Translations under genes and position numbers: made by a program
Shown here: piece by piece, positions 8,564 to 21,476 of the stretch
How positions within the stretch are numbered: position 1 is the stretch's first letter
How the letters are laid out: each line of letters opens with the position of its first letter
Assembly: GCF_022921115.1 (NCBI RefSeq)
Contig: NZ_CP095075.1
Coordinates: forward strand, 2,520,001-2,584,000
Source: Halobacillus amylolyticus
Lineage (GTDB): Bacteria; Bacillota; Bacilli; Bacillales; Halobacillaceae
DNA: 64,000 nt
Direction of reading: 5' to 3'
Notes under the pieces: generated by a model
Seen by the model: only the letters and a program-made list of their open reading frames with translations
What the model was told of the DNA's origin: nothing
The model's database searches: none

Positions 8564-9508
8564 TTAGTCTTCTTTTCTCAAACCTAGTCCGAGTTCTTCC
8601 AGCTTATGCTTCACTTCTTCAAGAGATTTACGACCAAGGTTACGGACCTTCATCATGTCATCTTCAGACTTATTCGCAAGCTCTTGAACAGTGTTAATAC
8701 CTGCGCGTTTTAAGCAGTTATATGAACGAACGGAGAGATCGAGTTCTTCAATCGTCATCTCTAGAACTTTTTCTTTTTGGTCCTCTTCTTTTTCAACCAT
8801 GATTTCAGCTTTTTGCGCTTCATCAGTAAGGCCTACAAAGATATTAAGGTGTTCCATATAGATCTTAGCTCCAAGAGAGATCGCCTCTTCAGGGCGAATG
8901 CTGCCATCAGTCCATACATCTAACGTCAGTTTATCAAAGTTTGAAGTTTGACCAATACGTGTGTTCTCGACTTGATATGTGACACGAGAAACTGGTGTAA
9001 AGATTGAGTCAACTGGAATCACACCAATTGGTAAGTCTTCGTGATTGTTCCCTTCAGCTGGACGGTATCCCCGACCACGTTCAGCCGTAATCCGCATACG
9101 TAGAGTTGTTTTGCTATCCAACGTTGCAATATGAAGATCCGGATTCAGAACTTCTACATCACTATCATGCGTAATGTCTGCAGCTGTTACTTTCCCTTCA
9201 CTTTGCACATCAATTTCTAAAGTCTTCTCTTCATCAGAGTAAATCTTCAAAGCTAGTTTCTTTAGATTCAAAACAACTGTGGTTACATCCTCAACAACAC
9301 CTTCGATGGTTGAGAATTCATGAAGCACCCCATCAATTTGAACTGATGTTACGGCAGCGCCAGGAAGTGAGGATAATAGGATACGACGCAAGGAGTTACC
9401 TAGTGTTGTACCATATCCACGTTCAAGCGGTTCGACGACAAATTTACCAAATGTGGAATCATCGCTGATCTCAACCGGTTCGATTTTTGGCTTTTCAATT
9501 TCGATCAT
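8564..9508 (-). CDS. rpoA: DNA-directed RNA polymerase subunit alpha
   Basis: 314-aa RNA polymerase alpha subunit, whose N-terminal domain dimerises and nucleates core assembly and whose C-terminal domain binds UP elements and activators. [17 protein letters not shown] marks the N-terminal domain; [19 protein letters not shown] and [16 protein letters not shown] mark the helix-hairpin-helix C-terminal domain, joined by an acidic linker. Start is the ATG of MIEIEKPKI, with AAGGAGGG 10 bases upstream. This gives exactly the B. subtilis length. A longer frame starting upstream is rejected. It may have its own weak promoter in the 176-base gap after rpsK. Confidence 0.97.
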   Translation of the reverse strand: MIEIEKPKIEPVEISDDSTFGKFVVEPLERGYGTTLGNSLRRILLSSLPGAAVTSVQIDGVLHEFSTIEGVVEDVTTVVLNLKKLALKIYSDEEKTLEIDVQSEGKVTAADITHDSDVEVLNPDLHIATLDSKTTLRMRITAERGRGYRPAEGNNHEDLPIGVIPVDSIFTPVSRVTYQVENTRIGQTSNFDKLTLDVWTDGSIRPEEAISLGAKIYMEHLNIFVGLTDEAQKAEIMVEKEEDQKEKVLEMTIEELDLSVRSYNCLKRAGINTVQELANKSEDDMMKVRNLGRKSLEEVKHKLEELGLGLRKED

Positions 9509-9542
9509 ATAAACAAAACCCTCCTTCAAAACGTCGAAACCC

Positions 9543-9563
9543 CGGTTAGACGTGGTCTAACCG
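9543..9563. promoter_or_regulatory. Perfect 9-bp hairpin in the rpoA 5' region
   Basis: CGGTTAGAC and GTCTAACCG flank a 3-base loop, about 35 bases upstream of the rpoA start. No T-run follows closely, so it is more likely an mRNA structure or protein site than a terminator. Confidence 0.45.
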
Positions 9564-9588
9564 AAATTCCTCAGGTAGGCAGTCCCAA

Positions 9589-9618
9589 ATAACAAGACAA
9601 CTACATATTTACTGTCTA
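9589..9618 (-). promoter_or_regulatory. Possible internal promoter for rpoA-rplQ
   Basis: On the minus strand TAGACA (9618-9613) and TGTTAT (9594-9589) are 18 bases apart in an unusually long gap between rpsK and rpoA. Each hexamer matches the sigma-A consensus only in part. Confidence 0.35.
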
Positions 9619-9684
9619 ATGCGGTGCTATTTAAAAGCTATCATAACCCATTATAGACAGGGTGACAAATTCTATTCAGAATTA

Positions 9685-10080
9685 TTATACGCGACGACGT
9701 TTTGGCGGACGGCAACCGTTGTGTGGTACTGGAGTCACGTCACGAATTGCAGTGATCTCAAGACCAACGGCTTGTAGTGAACGAATCGCTGCTTCACGAC
9801 CAGCTCCTGGACCTTTAACAGTAACTTCCAATGATTTCATACCATTATCCATTGCATCTTTTGCTGCAGCCTCTGAAGCCATCTGGGCTGCGAATGGAGT
9901 CGATTTACGAGAACCTTTGAAGCCTAGCACACCAGCACTGCTCCAAGCGATTACGTTACCTTGAACGTCGGTGATCGATACGATCGTATTGTTAAAAGTA
10001 GAACGGATGTGTGCCACACCAGTCTCTATATTCTTTTTCACGCGACGCTTACGACTACGAGTGTTTCCTTTACGTGCCAT
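9685..10080 (-). CDS. rpsK: 30S ribosomal protein S11
   Basis: 131-aa platform protein of the small subunit. Landmarks are [37 protein letters not shown] and the basic C-terminus [13 protein letters not shown]. The N-terminus [18 protein letters not shown] is typical of Bacilli. It follows rpsM by 26 bases with a strong AAGGAGG site. Confidence 0.97.
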   Translation of the reverse strand: MARKGNTRSRKRRVKKNIETGVAHIRSTFNNTIVSITDVQGNVIAWSSAGVLGFKGSRKSTPFAAQMASEAAAKDAMDNGMKSLEVTVKGPGAGREAAIRSLQAVGLEITAIRDVTPVPHNGCRPPKRRRV

Positions 10081-10106
10081 GTAGTTTAACCTCCTTCTTT
10101 TCTAAA

Positions 10107-10472
10107 TTATTTACGTTTGTTAGCCACGGTACGACGTGGTCCTTTACGTGTACGGGAGTTGTTTTTTGTCTTTTGTCCACGAGCTGGAAGCCCACGGCGG
10201 TGACGGATTCCACGGTAGGAACCAATCTCAATTAGACGTTTGATATTAAGGGAGTTTTCACGACGAAGATCCCCTTCAACATTGTGGTTGTCAATAGCTG
10301 TACGAATCTTACCTAGTTCGTCTTCAGTTAAGTCACGAACTCGAGTATCTTCGGAAACGCCTGCTTCGGCTAAAACTTCAACAGCTAGTGGCTTACCAAT
10401 ACCATAGATATAAGTTAGGGATACGACTACGCGCTTATCACGAGGAATATCTACACCTGCTATACGTGCCAT
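10107..10472 (-). CDS. rpsM: 30S ribosomal protein S13
   Basis: 121-aa head protein that contacts the large subunit and P-site tRNA. Landmarks are [41 protein letters not shown] and the basic tail [13 protein letters not shown]. It follows rpmJ, with a GGAGG site before ATG. Confidence 0.97.
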   Translation of the reverse strand: MARIAGVDIPRDKRVVVSLTYIYGIGKPLAVEVLAEAGVSEDTRVRDLTEDELGKIRTAIDNHNVEGDLRRENSLNIKRLIEIGSYRGIRHRRGLPARGQKTKNNSRTRKGPRRTVANKRK

Positions 10473-10497
10473 TGGATACGTGCACCTCCTTCTTTAA

Positions 10498-10626
<129 letters not shown>

Positions 10627-10648
10627 TTATAACGGAGCTTTCGTTCTA

Positions 10649-10867
10649 TTATTTATAACGGTACGTAATACGTCCTCTTGTCAGATCATAAGGGGAAAGT
10701 TCCACCGTTACTTTATCTCCAGGCAGGATTCGAATGAAGTGCATTCGAATTTTACCTGAAACATGAGCTAAAACGGTATGTTCGTTTTCAAGCTCTACCT
10801 TAAATTGGGCGTTGGGAAGAGTTTCAACGACTGTTCCTTCCACTTCAATTACATCGTCTTTCGCCAT
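10649..10867 (-). CDS. infA: Translation initiation factor IF-1
   Basis: 72-aa OB-fold protein that binds the A site during initiation. The sequence [19 protein letters not shown] ... [19 protein letters not shown] ... RGRITYRYK is the canonical family pattern. Its start lies 23 bases inside the end of the upstream KOW-domain gene, so the two are probably translated together. Confidence 0.97.
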   Translation of the reverse strand: MAKDDVIEVEGTVVETLPNAQFKVELENEHTVLAHVSGKIRMHFIRILPGDKVTVELSPYDLTRGRITYRYK

Positions 10868-11180
10868 CGAGTTGATCTCCCTTCTTCAAATCAGTCACTT
10901 CTTCATTGACATATTTTGATACGGCAAATCGAAGCTTGCCATTCGTGACGCGACCAGTTTCCAGAAGGCTGTTTTGGACTTCCGGAGAGATGAAATCCAT
11001 AAGCTCTACATGCTGCAGATTCTTTTTCTTTGGTCGATCATACTTACGCTTCTCTCCATCGGCAAGCAGCAAAAAGCGGCCATCCAGTATATCTATTACA
11101 ACCGCATACTGTCCTGCCTCACGTCCTTGCACAATGCGAACAACTTGACCTATTCGTGGACTCGACTCAGATTCATTCAA
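10845..11180 (-). CDS. ybzG: KOW-domain RNA-binding protein (YbzG-like, L14e-like)
   Basis: 111-aa protein between map and infA, where many Bacillales have a short KOW-domain protein of unknown exact role. The KOW fold is visible at residues 8-55 ([20 protein letters not shown] ... [20 protein letters not shown]). The charged C-terminal half (residues 60-111) ends within infA. Start is ATG with GAAGGTGAT upstream. It resembles archaeal/eukaryotic L14e only in the KOW part. A role in ribosome function is inferred from context. Confidence 0.75.
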   Translation of the reverse strand: MNESESSPRIGQVVRIVQGREAGQYAVVIDILDGRFLLLADGEKRKYDRPKKKNLQHVELMDFISPEVQNSLLETGRVTNGKLRFAVSKYVNEEVTDLKKGDQLDGERRCN

Positions 11181-11196
11181 ACACGATCACCTTCAC

Positions 11197-12608
<1,412 letters not shown>

Positions 12609-12632
12609 TCATATTCATTATCGTTACTCAAA

Positions 12633-13925
12633 CTACTTAATAAAGCCTTTATAATGACGTTTCACAAGCTGGCTTTCGAGCTGTTTCATCATCTCAAGGG
12701 CTACCCCTACAACAATAAGCAAGCCAGTTCCTCCAATTTGTACCGTAGGCGGCAGCTCTGCTGCTGCACCTAAAATAATAGGAAGAATAGAGACAGCTGC
12801 TAGGAAGATGGAACCTACGAAGGTTAAGCGATACATGACCCTTGTAAGGTATGTCTCTGTGTTTGCACCAGGACGAATACCAGGGATATAACCGCCTTGC
12901 TTCTTCAAATTCTCTGCCATTTGCTCTGGATTCACCTGAACAAATGTATAGAAATACGTGAAGGCAATAATTAACGCAACATAGATAATCATTCCAGGCC
13001 AATTCTGATAATCAAAGATATATTGAATCACAGAGGCTACTTCATTACCTTCAAAGAATCCGGCAACGGTTCTAGGAGCGATAATGAATGAAATGGCAAA
13101 GATTACCGGGATAACCCCTGCAGCATTTACTTTAATAGGCAGGTGGGTTGAATGACCGCCTACAGGTGAACGGTTTACTAATTTCTTAGCGTATTGGATC
13201 GGAATCTTACGAAGTGCCTGTTGGATGAAAATGACTCCAACCACAACAGCAACGATAACTAATGCGATGATCGCGATGATTACTAGGTTAATAAACAGCT
13301 GTTCTCCAGCACCAGAGATGTACTGATCATACAGCTGATTAATGCCTGTTGGGATCGCGGCAACAATTCCGGCAAAAATCAGAATGGATATACCATTTCC
13401 GACACCGTGAGAGGTGATTTGCTCACCAAGCCACATCAAGAAAGCTGTTCCGCCAGTTAATACAAGAGCAATGACAGCGTATGTTAGCACGCCCGGACTA
13501 GTGATTAATTGACCACCAGCCAAAGTATTAAATCCGATTGACATTCCAATTGCTTGAACAAAGGCTAGTCCAATCGTTCCGTAGCGGGTAAACTGAGCTA
13601 ATTTTCGACGGCCTACATCACCTTGACTTTTCCATTCCGCAAACTTAGGTACTACATCCATCTGTAGCAATTGCATAATAATAGAGGCAGTGATGTACGG
13701 CATAATTCCCATTGCAAATATAGAGAAGTTTTGCAGTGCACCGCCCCCAAATGTATTTAGGAATCCGAATGCATTTTGTTCATCCATGAAGTTGATCGCA
13801 TCCTGATTCGTAAATGGTACGGGTATGAATGTACCCAGGCGAAAAACAATGAGCATCAATAGTGTGAAGATAATTTTCCGCCGAATATCACCCACGCGCA
13901 TAAAATTGGAGATTGTCCGGAACAT
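12633..13925 (-). CDS. secY: Protein translocase subunit SecY
   Basis: 430-aa, ten-helix channel of the Sec translocon. Plug/TM2 region FGGGALQNFSIFAMGIMP, GEQITSHGVGNGISILIF, and QVNPEQMAENLKKQGG in the cytoplasmic loop contacting SecA/ribosome are diagnostic. Its first base is shared with the end of rplO (1-nt overlap). The length matches B. subtilis SecY (431). Confidence 0.97.
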   Translation of the reverse strand: MFRTISNFMRVGDIRRKIIFTLLMLIVFRLGTFIPVPFTNQDAINFMDEQNAFGFLNTFGGGALQNFSIFAMGIMPYITASIIMQLLQMDVVPKFAEWKSQGDVGRRKLAQFTRYGTIGLAFVQAIGMSIGFNTLAGGQLITSPGVLTYAVIALVLTGGTAFLMWLGEQITSHGVGNGISILIFAGIVAAIPTGINQLYDQYISGAGEQLFINLVIIAIIALVIVAVVVGVIFIQQALRKIPIQYAKKLVNRSPVGGHSTHLPIKVNAAGVIPVIFAISFIIAPRTVAGFFEGNEVASVIQYIFDYQNWPGMIIYVALIIAFTYFYTFVQVNPEQMAENLKKQGGYIPGIRPGANTETYLTRVMYRLTFVGSIFLAAVSILPIILGAAAELPPTVQIGGTGLLIVVGVALEMMKQLESQLVKRHYKGFIK

Positions 13926-14365
13926 TAAATCACCTCAGTTTGACCGCCCGCTGCTTCAATAGCCTCTTTTGCTGAAGCAGAGAACTTATGAGCTTTCACT
14001 GTAAGTTTCTTCTCGACAGAACCTTTACCCAAAACTTTAATGCCAGCTTTTTCTTTGCTGACTACGCCAGTTTCAAGTAGAAGCTCAGGAGTAACCTCAG
14101 TGCCTTCTTCAAAACGGTTAAGAGCATCAAGGTTAATAATCGCAAATTCCTTACGATGAATGTTCGTAAACCCACGCTTAGGTAAACGTTGGAATAGCGG
14201 CATTTGACCGCCTTCAAACCCTGGGCGTGTTTTGCTGCCAGAACGCTGCCCTTGACCTTTGTGACCACGACCTGATGTTTTACCATTACCAGACGCCATT
14301 CCGCGACCAACACGGTTACGTTCTTTGCGAGATCCAGCTGCTGGTTTCAGTTCATGCAGTTTCAT
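13925..14365 (-). CDS. rplO: 50S ribosomal protein L15
   Basis: 146-aa large-subunit protein with a long glycine/basic N-terminal extension: [21 protein letters not shown], then [13 protein letters not shown], and a globular C-terminal domain ending GGQTEVI. It precedes secY with an overlap of one base, consistent with the coupled spc operon layout. Confidence 0.97.
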   Translation of the reverse strand: MKLHELKPAAGSRKERNRVGRGMASGNGKTSGRGHKGQGQRSGSKTRPGFEGGQMPLFQRLPKRGFTNIHRKEFAIINLDALNRFEEGTEVTPELLLETGVVSKEKAGIKVLGKGSVEKKLTVKAHKFSASAKEAIEAAGGQTEVI

Positions 14366-14395
14366 GAGAGCACCTCCTTATTTATGATTCTTGAC

Positions 14396-14578
14396 TTATA
14401 CTTCTTTAATCGATACAAGGTGAGATACCTTATTAGCCATACCTCGGATCGCTGGGTTATCTTCAATTACGACAGATTGACGAATCTTGTTTAGACCAAG
14501 CGCTTTAACAGTCGCGCGCTGATCTTGTGCTCTGCCAATAACACTGCGCGTGAGGGTAATTTCTAACTTTTTAGCCAT
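14396..14578 (-). CDS. rpmD: 50S ribosomal protein L30
   Basis: 60-aa protein: [34 protein letters not shown] is the family signature. It is the short bacterial form. It sits between rpsE and rplO with GGAGG upstream of the ATG. Confidence 0.96.
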   Translation of the reverse strand: MAKKLEITLTRSVIGRAQDQRATVKALGLNKIRQSVVIEDNPAIRGMANKVSHLVSIKEV

Positions 14579-14596
14579 TTTATTTCCCTCCTTATC

Positions 14597-15094
14597 CTAC
14601 AGTTCTTCTACGGACTTCCCACGAAGTCGAGCAACATCTTCTGCGCGTTTAAGCCCGTCAAGCCCACTCAGCGTAGCACGCACCATATTAATTGGTGTGT
14701 TTGAACCAAGTGACTTAGAAAGGATGTCTTGAACGCCTGCAAGCTCGAGTACTGCACGTACAGGACCACCCGCGATAACTCCGGTACCTTCTGCTGCTGG
14801 CTTCATAAGAATGCTGCCTGCACCAAAGCGTCCTGTGATTTCGTGTGGAATTGTCGTACCTTTAATTGGTACTGAAATAAGATTCTTTTTCGCATCATCA
14901 ATAGCTTTCTTAATCGCGTCTGGTACCTCTTGCGCCTTACCTGTACCAAAACCGACATGACCATTTTTATCTCCTACTACAACCAATGCAGCAAAACGGA
15001 AGCGACGTCCACCTTTTACAACCTTTGCAACACGGTTGATCGTTACTACACGTTCTTCTAGATCCAATTTATTAGGGTCAATGTTTGTTAGCAT
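14597..15094 (-). CDS. rpsE: 30S ribosomal protein S5
   Basis: 165-aa fidelity protein with a double-stranded-RNA-binding fold ([20 protein letters not shown]) and the S5 C-terminal domain ([20 protein letters not shown]). The loop around KVVKGGRRF, where spectinomycin resistance changes occur, looks wild type. The length is one short of B. subtilis. Confidence 0.97.
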   Translation of the reverse strand: MLTNIDPNKLDLEERVVTINRVAKVVKGGRRFRFAALVVVGDKNGHVGFGTGKAQEVPDAIKKAIDDAKKNLISVPIKGTTIPHEITGRFGAGSILMKPAAEGTGVIAGGPVRAVLELAGVQDILSKSLGSNTPINMVRATLSGLDGLKRAEDVARLRGKSVEEL

Positions 15095-15114
15095 ATATGT
15101 CCCTCCTTTAACGA

Positions 15115-15477
15115 TTAAAATTCCAGGCCGGCTTCGCGAGCCGCGTCTGCTAGAGCTTTTACACGTCCATGATACAAGTAACCGCCACGGTCGAACACAA
15201 CGACTTTATAACCGTTGTCTTTCGCACGTTCAGCGACCAATTCACCGACTTTTTGAGCTGCTTGAACGTTTCCAGTATTATCAAGACCAAAGTCTTTTTC
15301 TGTAGTAGAAGCACTTGCTACGGTAACTTGGTTAGTATCATCAATCAATTGTGCATAGATGTGTTTGTTAGAGCGATAAACGTTTAAACGTGGGCGCTCC
15401 GCTGTACCGACTACAGTCGTACGAACACGCGCATGACGCTTTTTACGTACGGCATTTTTATCAGCCTTCGTGATCAT
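15115..15477 (-). CDS. rplR: 50S ribosomal protein L18
   Basis: 120-aa 5S rRNA-binding protein. [22 protein letters not shown] and [24 protein letters not shown] are diagnostic. Start is the ATG of [10 protein letters not shown], with AAGGAG 8 bases upstream. An upstream in-frame GTG would sit inside that site, so it is rejected. Confidence 0.96.
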   Translation of the reverse strand: MITKADKNAVRKKRHARVRTTVVGTAERPRLNVYRSNKHIYAQLIDDTNQVTVASASTTEKDFGLDNTGNVQAAQKVGELVAERAKDNGYKVVVFDRGGYLYHGRVKALADAAREAGLEF

Positions 15478-15512
15478 CTGGGTCACTCCTTTCTATTCCT
15501 TACCTTAGAACC

Positions 15513-16049
15513 TTATTTAGCTGTCTTACCTTCTTTTCTGCGAACACGTTCGTTTTCATAACGAATTCCTTTGCCTTTATAAGGCTCTGGAGGACGGATA
15601 GCACGGATTTTTGCTGCTACAGCTCCGACAAGCTCTTTGTCGATACCTTTAATAGTTAGCTTTGTGTTTGATGGAACGTCGATCTCAATTCCGTCACGCT
15701 TCTCAACTTCTACAGGGTGAGAGTAACCGGCGTTAATAACAACAATATCTCCCTGCTTTTGAGCACGGTAACCAACACCGATAATCTCAAGGTTTTTCTC
15801 ATATCCTTTAGATACGCCCTCAACCATGTTTCCGATCAGGCTGCGAGTTGTACCATGAAGAGCACGATGTTCTTTATGGTCGCTTGGACGAGCTACTGTA
15901 AGAACGTTATCTTCAATCTTCACCGTAATATCTTCGTGGAATGTACGAGTTAGTTCACCTTTTGGACCTTTAACAGTGATTGTATTATTATCCTGAATAA
16001 TTTCTACACCTTCAGGGATTTCTAATGATTTTAATCCTACGCGAGACAT
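15513..16049 (-). CDS. rplF: 50S ribosomal protein L6
   Basis: 178-aa two-domain protein near the sarcin-ricin loop. [16 protein letters not shown] at the N-terminus and [22 protein letters not shown] at the C-terminus are hallmark sequences. It lies between rpsH and rplR with GGAGG before ATG. Confidence 0.97.
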   Translation of the reverse strand: MSRVGLKSLEIPEGVEIIQDNNTITVKGPKGELTRTFHEDITVKIEDNVLTVARPSDHKEHRALHGTTRSLIGNMVEGVSKGYEKNLEIIGVGYRAQKQGDIVVINAGYSHPVEVEKRDGIEIDVPSNTKLTIKGIDKELVGAVAAKIRAIRPPEPYKGKGIRYENERVRRKEGKTAK

Positions 16050-16080
16050 TCATTTGCACCTCCTGTCTTATCTATTTCAA

Positions 16081-16479
16081 TTACCAAACGTAAGCTAGCA
16101 CTTCGCCACCAATGGCCTGTTCACGAGCTTCTTTGTCTGTTAGTACACCTTTTGAAGTAGAAACAACGGCAACACCAAGTCCGTTTAGAACTTTTGGAAG
16201 TTCTTCGGCTTTAGCATAAACACGTAGTCCTGGCTTACTGATACGCTTTACCCCAGTGATGACACGCTCTTCATTTTGACCGTATTTAAGGAAGATGCGA
16301 AGGACGCCTTGTTTGCTATCTTCTACAAATTCATAATCACGTACAAAACCTTCACGCTTTAGGATATCAGCAATTTCTTTTTTAACTTTGGAAGCTGGAA
16401 GTTCAAGCTTCTCGTGACGAACCATATTCGCGTTACGAATACGAGTAAGCATATCTGCAATTGGATCTGTCATAGTCAT
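16081..16479 (-). CDS. rpsH: 30S ribosomal protein S8
   Basis: 132-aa central-domain protein. [20 protein letters not shown] and the C-terminal [15 protein letters not shown] ... GGEVLAYVW are diagnostic. In other bacteria S8 represses the spc operon. I did not identify a binding site here. Confidence 0.97.
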   Translation of the reverse strand: MTMTDPIADMLTRIRNANMVRHEKLELPASKVKKEIADILKREGFVRDYEFVEDSKQGVLRIFLKYGQNEERVITGVKRISKPGLRVYAKAEELPKVLNGLGVAVVSTSKGVLTDKEAREQAIGGEVLAYVW

Positions 16480-16509
16480 AACTCATATACCTCCTTCCCT
16501 ATATCGGGT

Positions 16510-16695
16510 TTACCAGCTGGCTTTTTTGACACCAGGGATTTGTCCTTTATATGCAAGTTCACGGAAACAAATACGGCAAAGCTTAAATTTGCGAAGTACG
16601 GAATGAGGACGTCCGCAACGTTCACAGCGAGTATATTCGCGTACTTGGAACTTTTGCTTGCGTTGTTGTTTCGCGACCATTGATTTTTTAGCCAC
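16510..16695 (-). CDS. rpsN: 30S ribosomal protein S14, zinc-binding type
   Basis: 61-aa S14 of the short zinc type: CERCGRPH and CRICFRE supply the four cysteines. Zinc-independent S14 paralogues are longer (about 89 aa) and lack these. It sits in the spc operon between rplE and rpsH as in B. subtilis. Confidence 0.96.
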   Translation of the reverse strand: MAKKSMVAKQQRKQKFQVREYTRCERCGRPHSVLRKFKLCRICFRELAYKGQIPGVKKASW

Positions 16696-16721
16696 AATTT
16701 TCCCTCCTTATGGTTAGCTCA

Positions 16722-17261
16722 TTATTTCTGGAACGGCATACCGAATTGAGCTAATAGTTCACGTGATTCCTCGTCAGTGTCCGCCGTTGTGACGATAACG
16801 ATATCCATGCCACGCACTTTATCTACTTTGTCATAATTAATTTCTGGGAAAATTAACTGTTCTTTAACTCCTAGTGTATAGTTTCCACGACCATCGAAGG
16901 CTTTCTTTGAGATCCCGCGGAAGTCACGCACACGTGGTAAAGATACAGAAACTAGCTTTTGGAAGAATTCATACATACGTTCTCCACGAAGTGTAACCTT
17001 CGCACCAATTGGCATTCCTTCACGTAAACGGAAACCTGCAATAGATTTCTTCGCTTTTGTGATCACTGGTTTTTGCCCGGAGATTAATGATAACTCTTCG
17101 ACAGCTGAGTCAAGTGCTTTCGCATTTTGTACAGCATCGCCAACACCCATGTTAATTACAATTTTTTCGACCTTAGGTGCCTGCATAATAGAATCGTAAT
17201 TAAACTTGCTCATCATAGATGGCACAATTTCTTCTTGATATCTTTTCTTGAATTCGTTCAT
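16722..17261 (-). CDS. rplE: 50S ribosomal protein L5
   Basis: 179-aa 5S rRNA-binding protein. [38 protein letters not shown] and [20 protein letters not shown] are diagnostic. Start is ATG with GGAGGG 10 bases upstream. A TTG one codon earlier is not needed. Confidence 0.96.
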   Translation of the reverse strand: MNEFKKRYQEEIVPSMMSKFNYDSIMQAPKVEKIVINMGVGDAVQNAKALDSAVEELSLISGQKPVITKAKKSIAGFRLREGMPIGAKVTLRGERMYEFFQKLVSVSLPRVRDFRGISKKAFDGRGNYTLGVKEQLIFPEINYDKVDKVRGMDIVIVTTADTDEESRELLAQFGMPFQK

Positions 17262-17287
17262 CAAGTGGCCCTCCTTTCGTCACTGGA

Positions 17288-17599
17288 TTATTTATCTAAT
17301 GCTTCACCAGATTTTTTCGCGATACGAACTTTCTTTCCGTTCTCAACTTTATAACCAACACGTGTTGGTTCGCCGGACTTCGGATCAACCGGCATTACGT
17401 TGGAAACGTGAATTGGCGCTTCCTGAGAAAGGATTCCGCCTTGTGGGTTATCTTGTGAAGGTTTAGCGTGTTTTTTTACTTCGTTCACACCTTCTACAAG
17501 AACACGGTCTTTCTTAGGGAAAGCTTGAAGGATTGTACCTTGCTTGCCTTTGTCCTTACCGGAAATAACCATAACTTTGTCACCTTTTTTCACGTGCAT
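17288..17599 (-). CDS. rplX: 50S ribosomal protein L24
   Basis: 103-aa assembly-initiator protein with an N-terminal KOW motif ([20 protein letters not shown]), then [20 protein letters not shown]. It lies between rplN and rplE, with a GGAGG site before the ATG. Confidence 0.97.
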   Translation of the reverse strand: MHVKKGDKVMVISGKDKGKQGTILQAFPKKDRVLVEGVNEVKKHAKPSQDNPQGGILSQEAPIHVSNVMPVDPKSGEPTRVGYKVENGKKVRIAKKSGEALDK

Positions 17600-17640
17600 G
17601 CTTCGCGCACCTCCTTACAAGGCTTTTCATTTCAAGGTTT

Positions 17641-18009
17641 TTATAATACTTCTGGGGCTAATGATACGATCTTCATGAATTTAGCATCACGAAGTTCACG
17701 AGCTACTGGACCAAAGATACGAGTTCCGCGTGGCCCTTTATCATCACGTACGATTACTGCCGCATTTTCATCGAAACGAATGTAAGAACCGTCTTTACGA
17801 CGCATCCCGCTCTTTGAACGAACAATAACGGCTTGAATAACTTCACCTTTTTTGACAACGCCTCCTGGTGTTGCTTGTTTCACAGTAGCGGTGATAATAT
17901 CACCGATGTTAGCAGTCTTGCGACCAGATCCACCCAAAACCTTGATGGTTTGAATTTCACGTGCACCAGAGTTGTCGGCTACTTTCAAACGAGTCTCCTG
18001 TTGAATCAT
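17641..18009 (-). CDS. rplN: 50S ribosomal protein L14
   Basis: 122-aa intersubunit-bridge protein. [39 protein letters not shown] and the C-terminal [10 protein letters not shown] are canonical. It is the first gene after the S10-type cluster, 41 bases beyond rpsQ. Confidence 0.97.
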   Translation of the reverse strand: MIQQETRLKVADNSGAREIQTIKVLGGSGRKTANIGDIITATVKQATPGGVVKKGEVIQAVIVRSKSGMRRKDGSYIRFDENAAVIVRDDKGPRGTRIFGPVARELRDAKFMKIVSLAPEVL

Positions 18010-18050
18010 ACACTGTAACCTCCCTTCGGAATCCTTCCGAGCGAACTAAA

Positions 18051-18314
18051 TTAGATAATAACAGACTCTTCTACGACTTCTACAAGGCGGAAGCGCTTTG
18101 TCGCTGATAACGGGCGAGTTTCCATAATGCGTACAACGTCACCGTTTTTAGCTTGATTGTCTTCATCGTGAGTCTTGAATTTTTTTGAATACTTTACGCG
18201 TTTGCCATAAAGTTTGTGGAACTTATAAGTTTCAACCAGAACAGTAATGGTTTTATCCATTTTGTCTGATACTACACGGCCAGTGTAAACTTTACGATTG
18301 TTACGTTCACTCAT
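18051..18314 (-). CDS. rpsQ: 30S ribosomal protein S17
   Basis: 87-aa OB-fold protein of the small subunit. [19 protein letters not shown] and [17 protein letters not shown] are diagnostic. Start is the ATG of MSERNNRK with GGAGGT upstream. This equals the B. subtilis length. A longer in-frame start is rejected because it falls within the ribosome binding site. Confidence 0.96.
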   Translation of the reverse strand: MSERNNRKVYTGRVVSDKMDKTITVLVETYKFHKLYGKRVKYSKKFKTHDEDNQAKNGDVVRIMETRPLSATKRFRLVEVVEESVII

Positions 18315-18338
18315 GTGAGGGTGACCTCCTCTCATTTA

Positions 18339-18963
<625 letters not shown>

Positions 18964-18980
18964 AATGCTTTTCCCCCTTC

Positions 18981-19622
18981 CTATTTGTTGTTTTTAGTTG
19001 GAAGGACTTCTCCACGATAGATCCACACTTTAACACCAAGTTTACCGTATGTGGTGTCAGCTTCTGCAGTTCCATAATCGATATCTGCACGAAGAGTGTG
19101 AAGTGGTACTGTTCCTTCACTGTAATATTCTGCACGAGCGATATCCGCACCACCAAGGCGTCCAGATACTTGTGTACGAATACCTTTCGCTCCTCCACGC
19201 ATCGCGCGTTGGATTGTTTGTTTCTGTGCACGACGGAAAGATACACGGTTTTCCAATTGACGTGCGATATTGTCAGCTACAAGGGTAGCGTTAAGATCGG
19301 GTTTCTTCACCTCAATGATATTGATGTGAACACGTTTACCAGTAAGATCATTGAGTGATTTACGAAGTGCTTCAACTTCTGAACCGCCTTTACCGATAAC
19401 CATACCTGGCTTACCAGTGTGAATAGTGATGTTTACACGGTTAGCTGCACGCTCAATTTCAATTGTAGATACGGCAGCATCTTTAAGACGTTGTTCAATA
19501 TATTCACGAATCTTAATATCTTCATGCAACAAGTCAGCATAGTCTTTGCCAGCGTACCACTTAGACTCCCAGTCACGGATAACGCCAATACGAAGACCTA
19601 CCGGATTAACTTTTTGACCCAC
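18981..19622 (-). CDS. rpsC: 30S ribosomal protein S3
   Basis: 213-aa head protein with an N-terminal KH domain ([20 protein letters not shown]) at the mRNA entry channel and a C-terminal domain ([20 protein letters not shown]). It begins [20 protein letters not shown]. It lacks only a few C-terminal residues compared with B. subtilis (218). Confidence 0.97.
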   Translation of the reverse strand: MGQKVNPVGLRIGVIRDWESKWYAGKDYADLLHEDIKIREYIEQRLKDAAVSTIEIERAANRVNITIHTGKPGMVIGKGGSEVEALRKSLNDLTGKRVHINIIEVKKPDLNATLVADNIARQLENRVSFRRAQKQTIQRAMRGGAKGIRTQVSGRLGGADIARAEYYSEGTVPLHTLRADIDYGTAEADTTYGKLGVKVWIYRGEVLPTKNNK

Positions 19623-19625
19623 TGA

Positions 19626-19967
19626 TTATCCCTCCTTCTTTTCTGATACAACCACTGTAATATGGCTGGTACGTTTGTTAATTTGGCTTGCACGTCCCAT
19701 GGCACGAGGGCGGAAACGTTTAAGAGTTACGCCTTCATTTACAAACGCTTCGGAAACATATAAATTATCCGTGTCCATTTCATAATTGTGTTCAGCATTT
19801 GCAATCGCAGATTTTAGCAACTTCTCAACAATTGGAGATGCGCCGCGCTGTGTTAAGCGCAATGTCGCGATCGCTTCACCTACGTTTTTTCCTCGAATCA
19901 AATCGATAACTAAACGAGCTTTACGAGGAGCTATACGAACGGTTTTAGCAACTGCTTTAGCTTGCAT
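19626..19967 (-). CDS. rplV: 50S ribosomal protein L22
   Basis: 113-aa protein whose beta-hairpin lines the exit tunnel. [20 protein letters not shown], then [20 protein letters not shown] and VVSEKKEG. Start is the ATG of MQAKAVAK with GGAGG upstream. The longer frame would add seven non-homologous residues. Confidence 0.96.
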   Translation of the reverse strand: MQAKAVAKTVRIAPRKARLVIDLIRGKNVGEAIATLRLTQRGASPIVEKLLKSAIANAEHNYEMDTDNLYVSEAFVNEGVTLKRFRPRAMGRASQINKRTSHITVVVSEKKEG

Positions 19968-19987
19968 TAGAGTGCCTCCTCTCTCCA

Positions 19988-20266
19988 TTAGCGTTTTGTT
20001 TTCTTATCGTCGCCAGAGTGTCCCTTAAACGTACGGGATGGCGCGAATTCACCGAGTTTATGACCAACCATATCTTCAGTCACGTAAACGGGTACGTGTT
20101 TGCGTCCGTCATAAACTGCGATTGTGTGTCCGACAAAGTTTGGGAAGATGGTAGAACGACGAGACCATGTCTTAATCACCTGGTGTTTACTATCTTCGTT
20201 CAACTTCTCAACTTTTTTCATTAAATGATCATCTACAAAAGGTCCCTTTTTTAGGCTGCGGCCCAT
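19988..20266 (-). CDS. rpsS: 30S ribosomal protein S19
   Basis: 92-aa head protein. [20 protein letters not shown] and [20 protein letters not shown] are diagnostic, as is [20 protein letters not shown] near the C-terminus. It lies between rplB and rplV. Confidence 0.97.
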   Translation of the reverse strand: MGRSLKKGPFVDDHLMKKVEKLNEDSKHQVIKTWSRRSTIFPNFVGHTIAVYDGRKHVPVYVTEDMVGHKLGEFAPSRTFKGHSGDDKKTKR

Positions 20267-20323
20267 TGATAAACCTCCCTTCGCGATTGAGAGACGGGTT
20301 TTATTGCCCGTCGTTCAATCCCG

Positions 20324-21157
20324 TTATTTTTTACCTCTTTTACGAACAATATATTTATCAGACGGTTTGTTACGCTTACGCGTTTTGTAACCAAGCGTTG
20401 GCTGACCCCATGGGGATACTGGAGAAGGTCTGCCGATTGGTGCACGTCCTTCACCACCACCGTGAGGGTGATCGTTAGGGTTCATAACAGAACCACGTAC
20501 AGTTGGGCGCTTACCTTGCCAACGAGAACGTCCGGCTTTACCAACACTGATAAGTTCATGCTCTAGGTTACCTACTTGACCGATTGTTGCACGGCAAGTA
20601 CTTAGTACCAGACGAACTTCACCAGACGCAAGACGTACTAGGGTATATTTTTCTTCACGGCCAAGGATTTGGGCAGATGCACCAGCAGAACGTACAAGCT
20701 GTCCTCCGCGTCCTGGCTTAAGTTCAACGTTGTGTACTACAGTACCAACTGGGATGTCTTTCAAACGAAGGGCGTTACCTGGTTTAATATCAGAGCCTTC
20801 ACCTGAAATGATTTCGTTACCTACTTTAAGTCCTTTCGGAGCCAAGATGTAACGTTTCTCACCATCAACGTAGTTAATTAGTGCAATGTTAGCGGAACGG
20901 TTCGGATCGTATTCGATCGTAGCAACGCGTCCTGGTATTCCATCTTTATCACGCTTAAAGTCGATAATACGATAGTGACGCTTGTGACCTCCGCCTTGAT
21001 GACGAACTGTCAACCTACCCTGGTTGTTACGTCCACCGCGTTTGTGTAGTGGAGCCAATAGGGAGCGTTCAGGTTTGTCAGTTGTAATTTCAGCAAAATC
21101 AGATACTGACATATGTCGACGACCGTTAGTAATTGGTCGGAACTTTTTAATCGCCAT
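20324..21157 (-). CDS. rplB: 50S ribosomal protein L2
   Basis: 277-aa protein needed for subunit joining and peptidyl transfer. [20 protein letters not shown] and the functional loop [19 protein letters not shown], with the conserved His, are present. Start is ATG with GAAGGAGGG upstream. This gives the B. subtilis length. Confidence 0.97.
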   Translation of the reverse strand: MAIKKFRPITNGRRHMSVSDFAEITTDKPERSLLAPLHKRGGRNNQGRLTVRHQGGGHKRHYRIIDFKRDKDGIPGRVATIEYDPNRSANIALINYVDGEKRYILAPKGLKVGNEIISGEGSDIKPGNALRLKDIPVGTVVHNVELKPGRGGQLVRSAGASAQILGREEKYTLVRLASGEVRLVLSTCRATIGQVGNLEHELISVGKAGRSRWQGKRPTVRGSVMNPNDHPHGGGEGRAPIGRPSPVSPWGQPTLGYKTRKRNKPSDKYIVRKRGKK

Positions 21158-21191
21158 CTTTTTTCCCTCCTTCACTCATTGGATTTATTAT

Positions 21192-21476
21192 TTATACTTC
21201 GAAAAATTCTAGTTCTTCACTGTCTTCAGTCAGAGTAACGACTGCTTTCTTACGGTCAGAACGGTATCCACCGTAGCGACCCATACGCTTGAACTTACCT
21301 TTAAGGTTCGCAGTGTTCACACCAGCAACCTTTACACCGAAAATCTCTTCGACTGCTGTCTTGATTTCCGTTTTGTTTGCTTTCGTGCTCACTTCAAACG
21401 TATATTTCTTTTCTCCCATAAGGTCAGCAGAATGTTCGGTAATGACAGGGCGTTTAATAATATCACGTGGTTCCAT
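21192..21476 (-). CDS. rplW: 50S ribosomal protein L23
   Basis: 94-aa tunnel-exit protein that docks trigger factor and [23 protein letters not shown] and the [19 protein letters not shown] loop are diagnostic. Its first base overlaps the last base of rplD. Confidence 0.97.
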   Translation of the reverse strand: MEPRDIIKRPVITEHSADLMGEKKYTFEVSTKANKTEIKTAVEEIFGVKVAGVNTANLKGKFKRMGRYGGYRSDRKKAVVTLTEDSEELEFFEV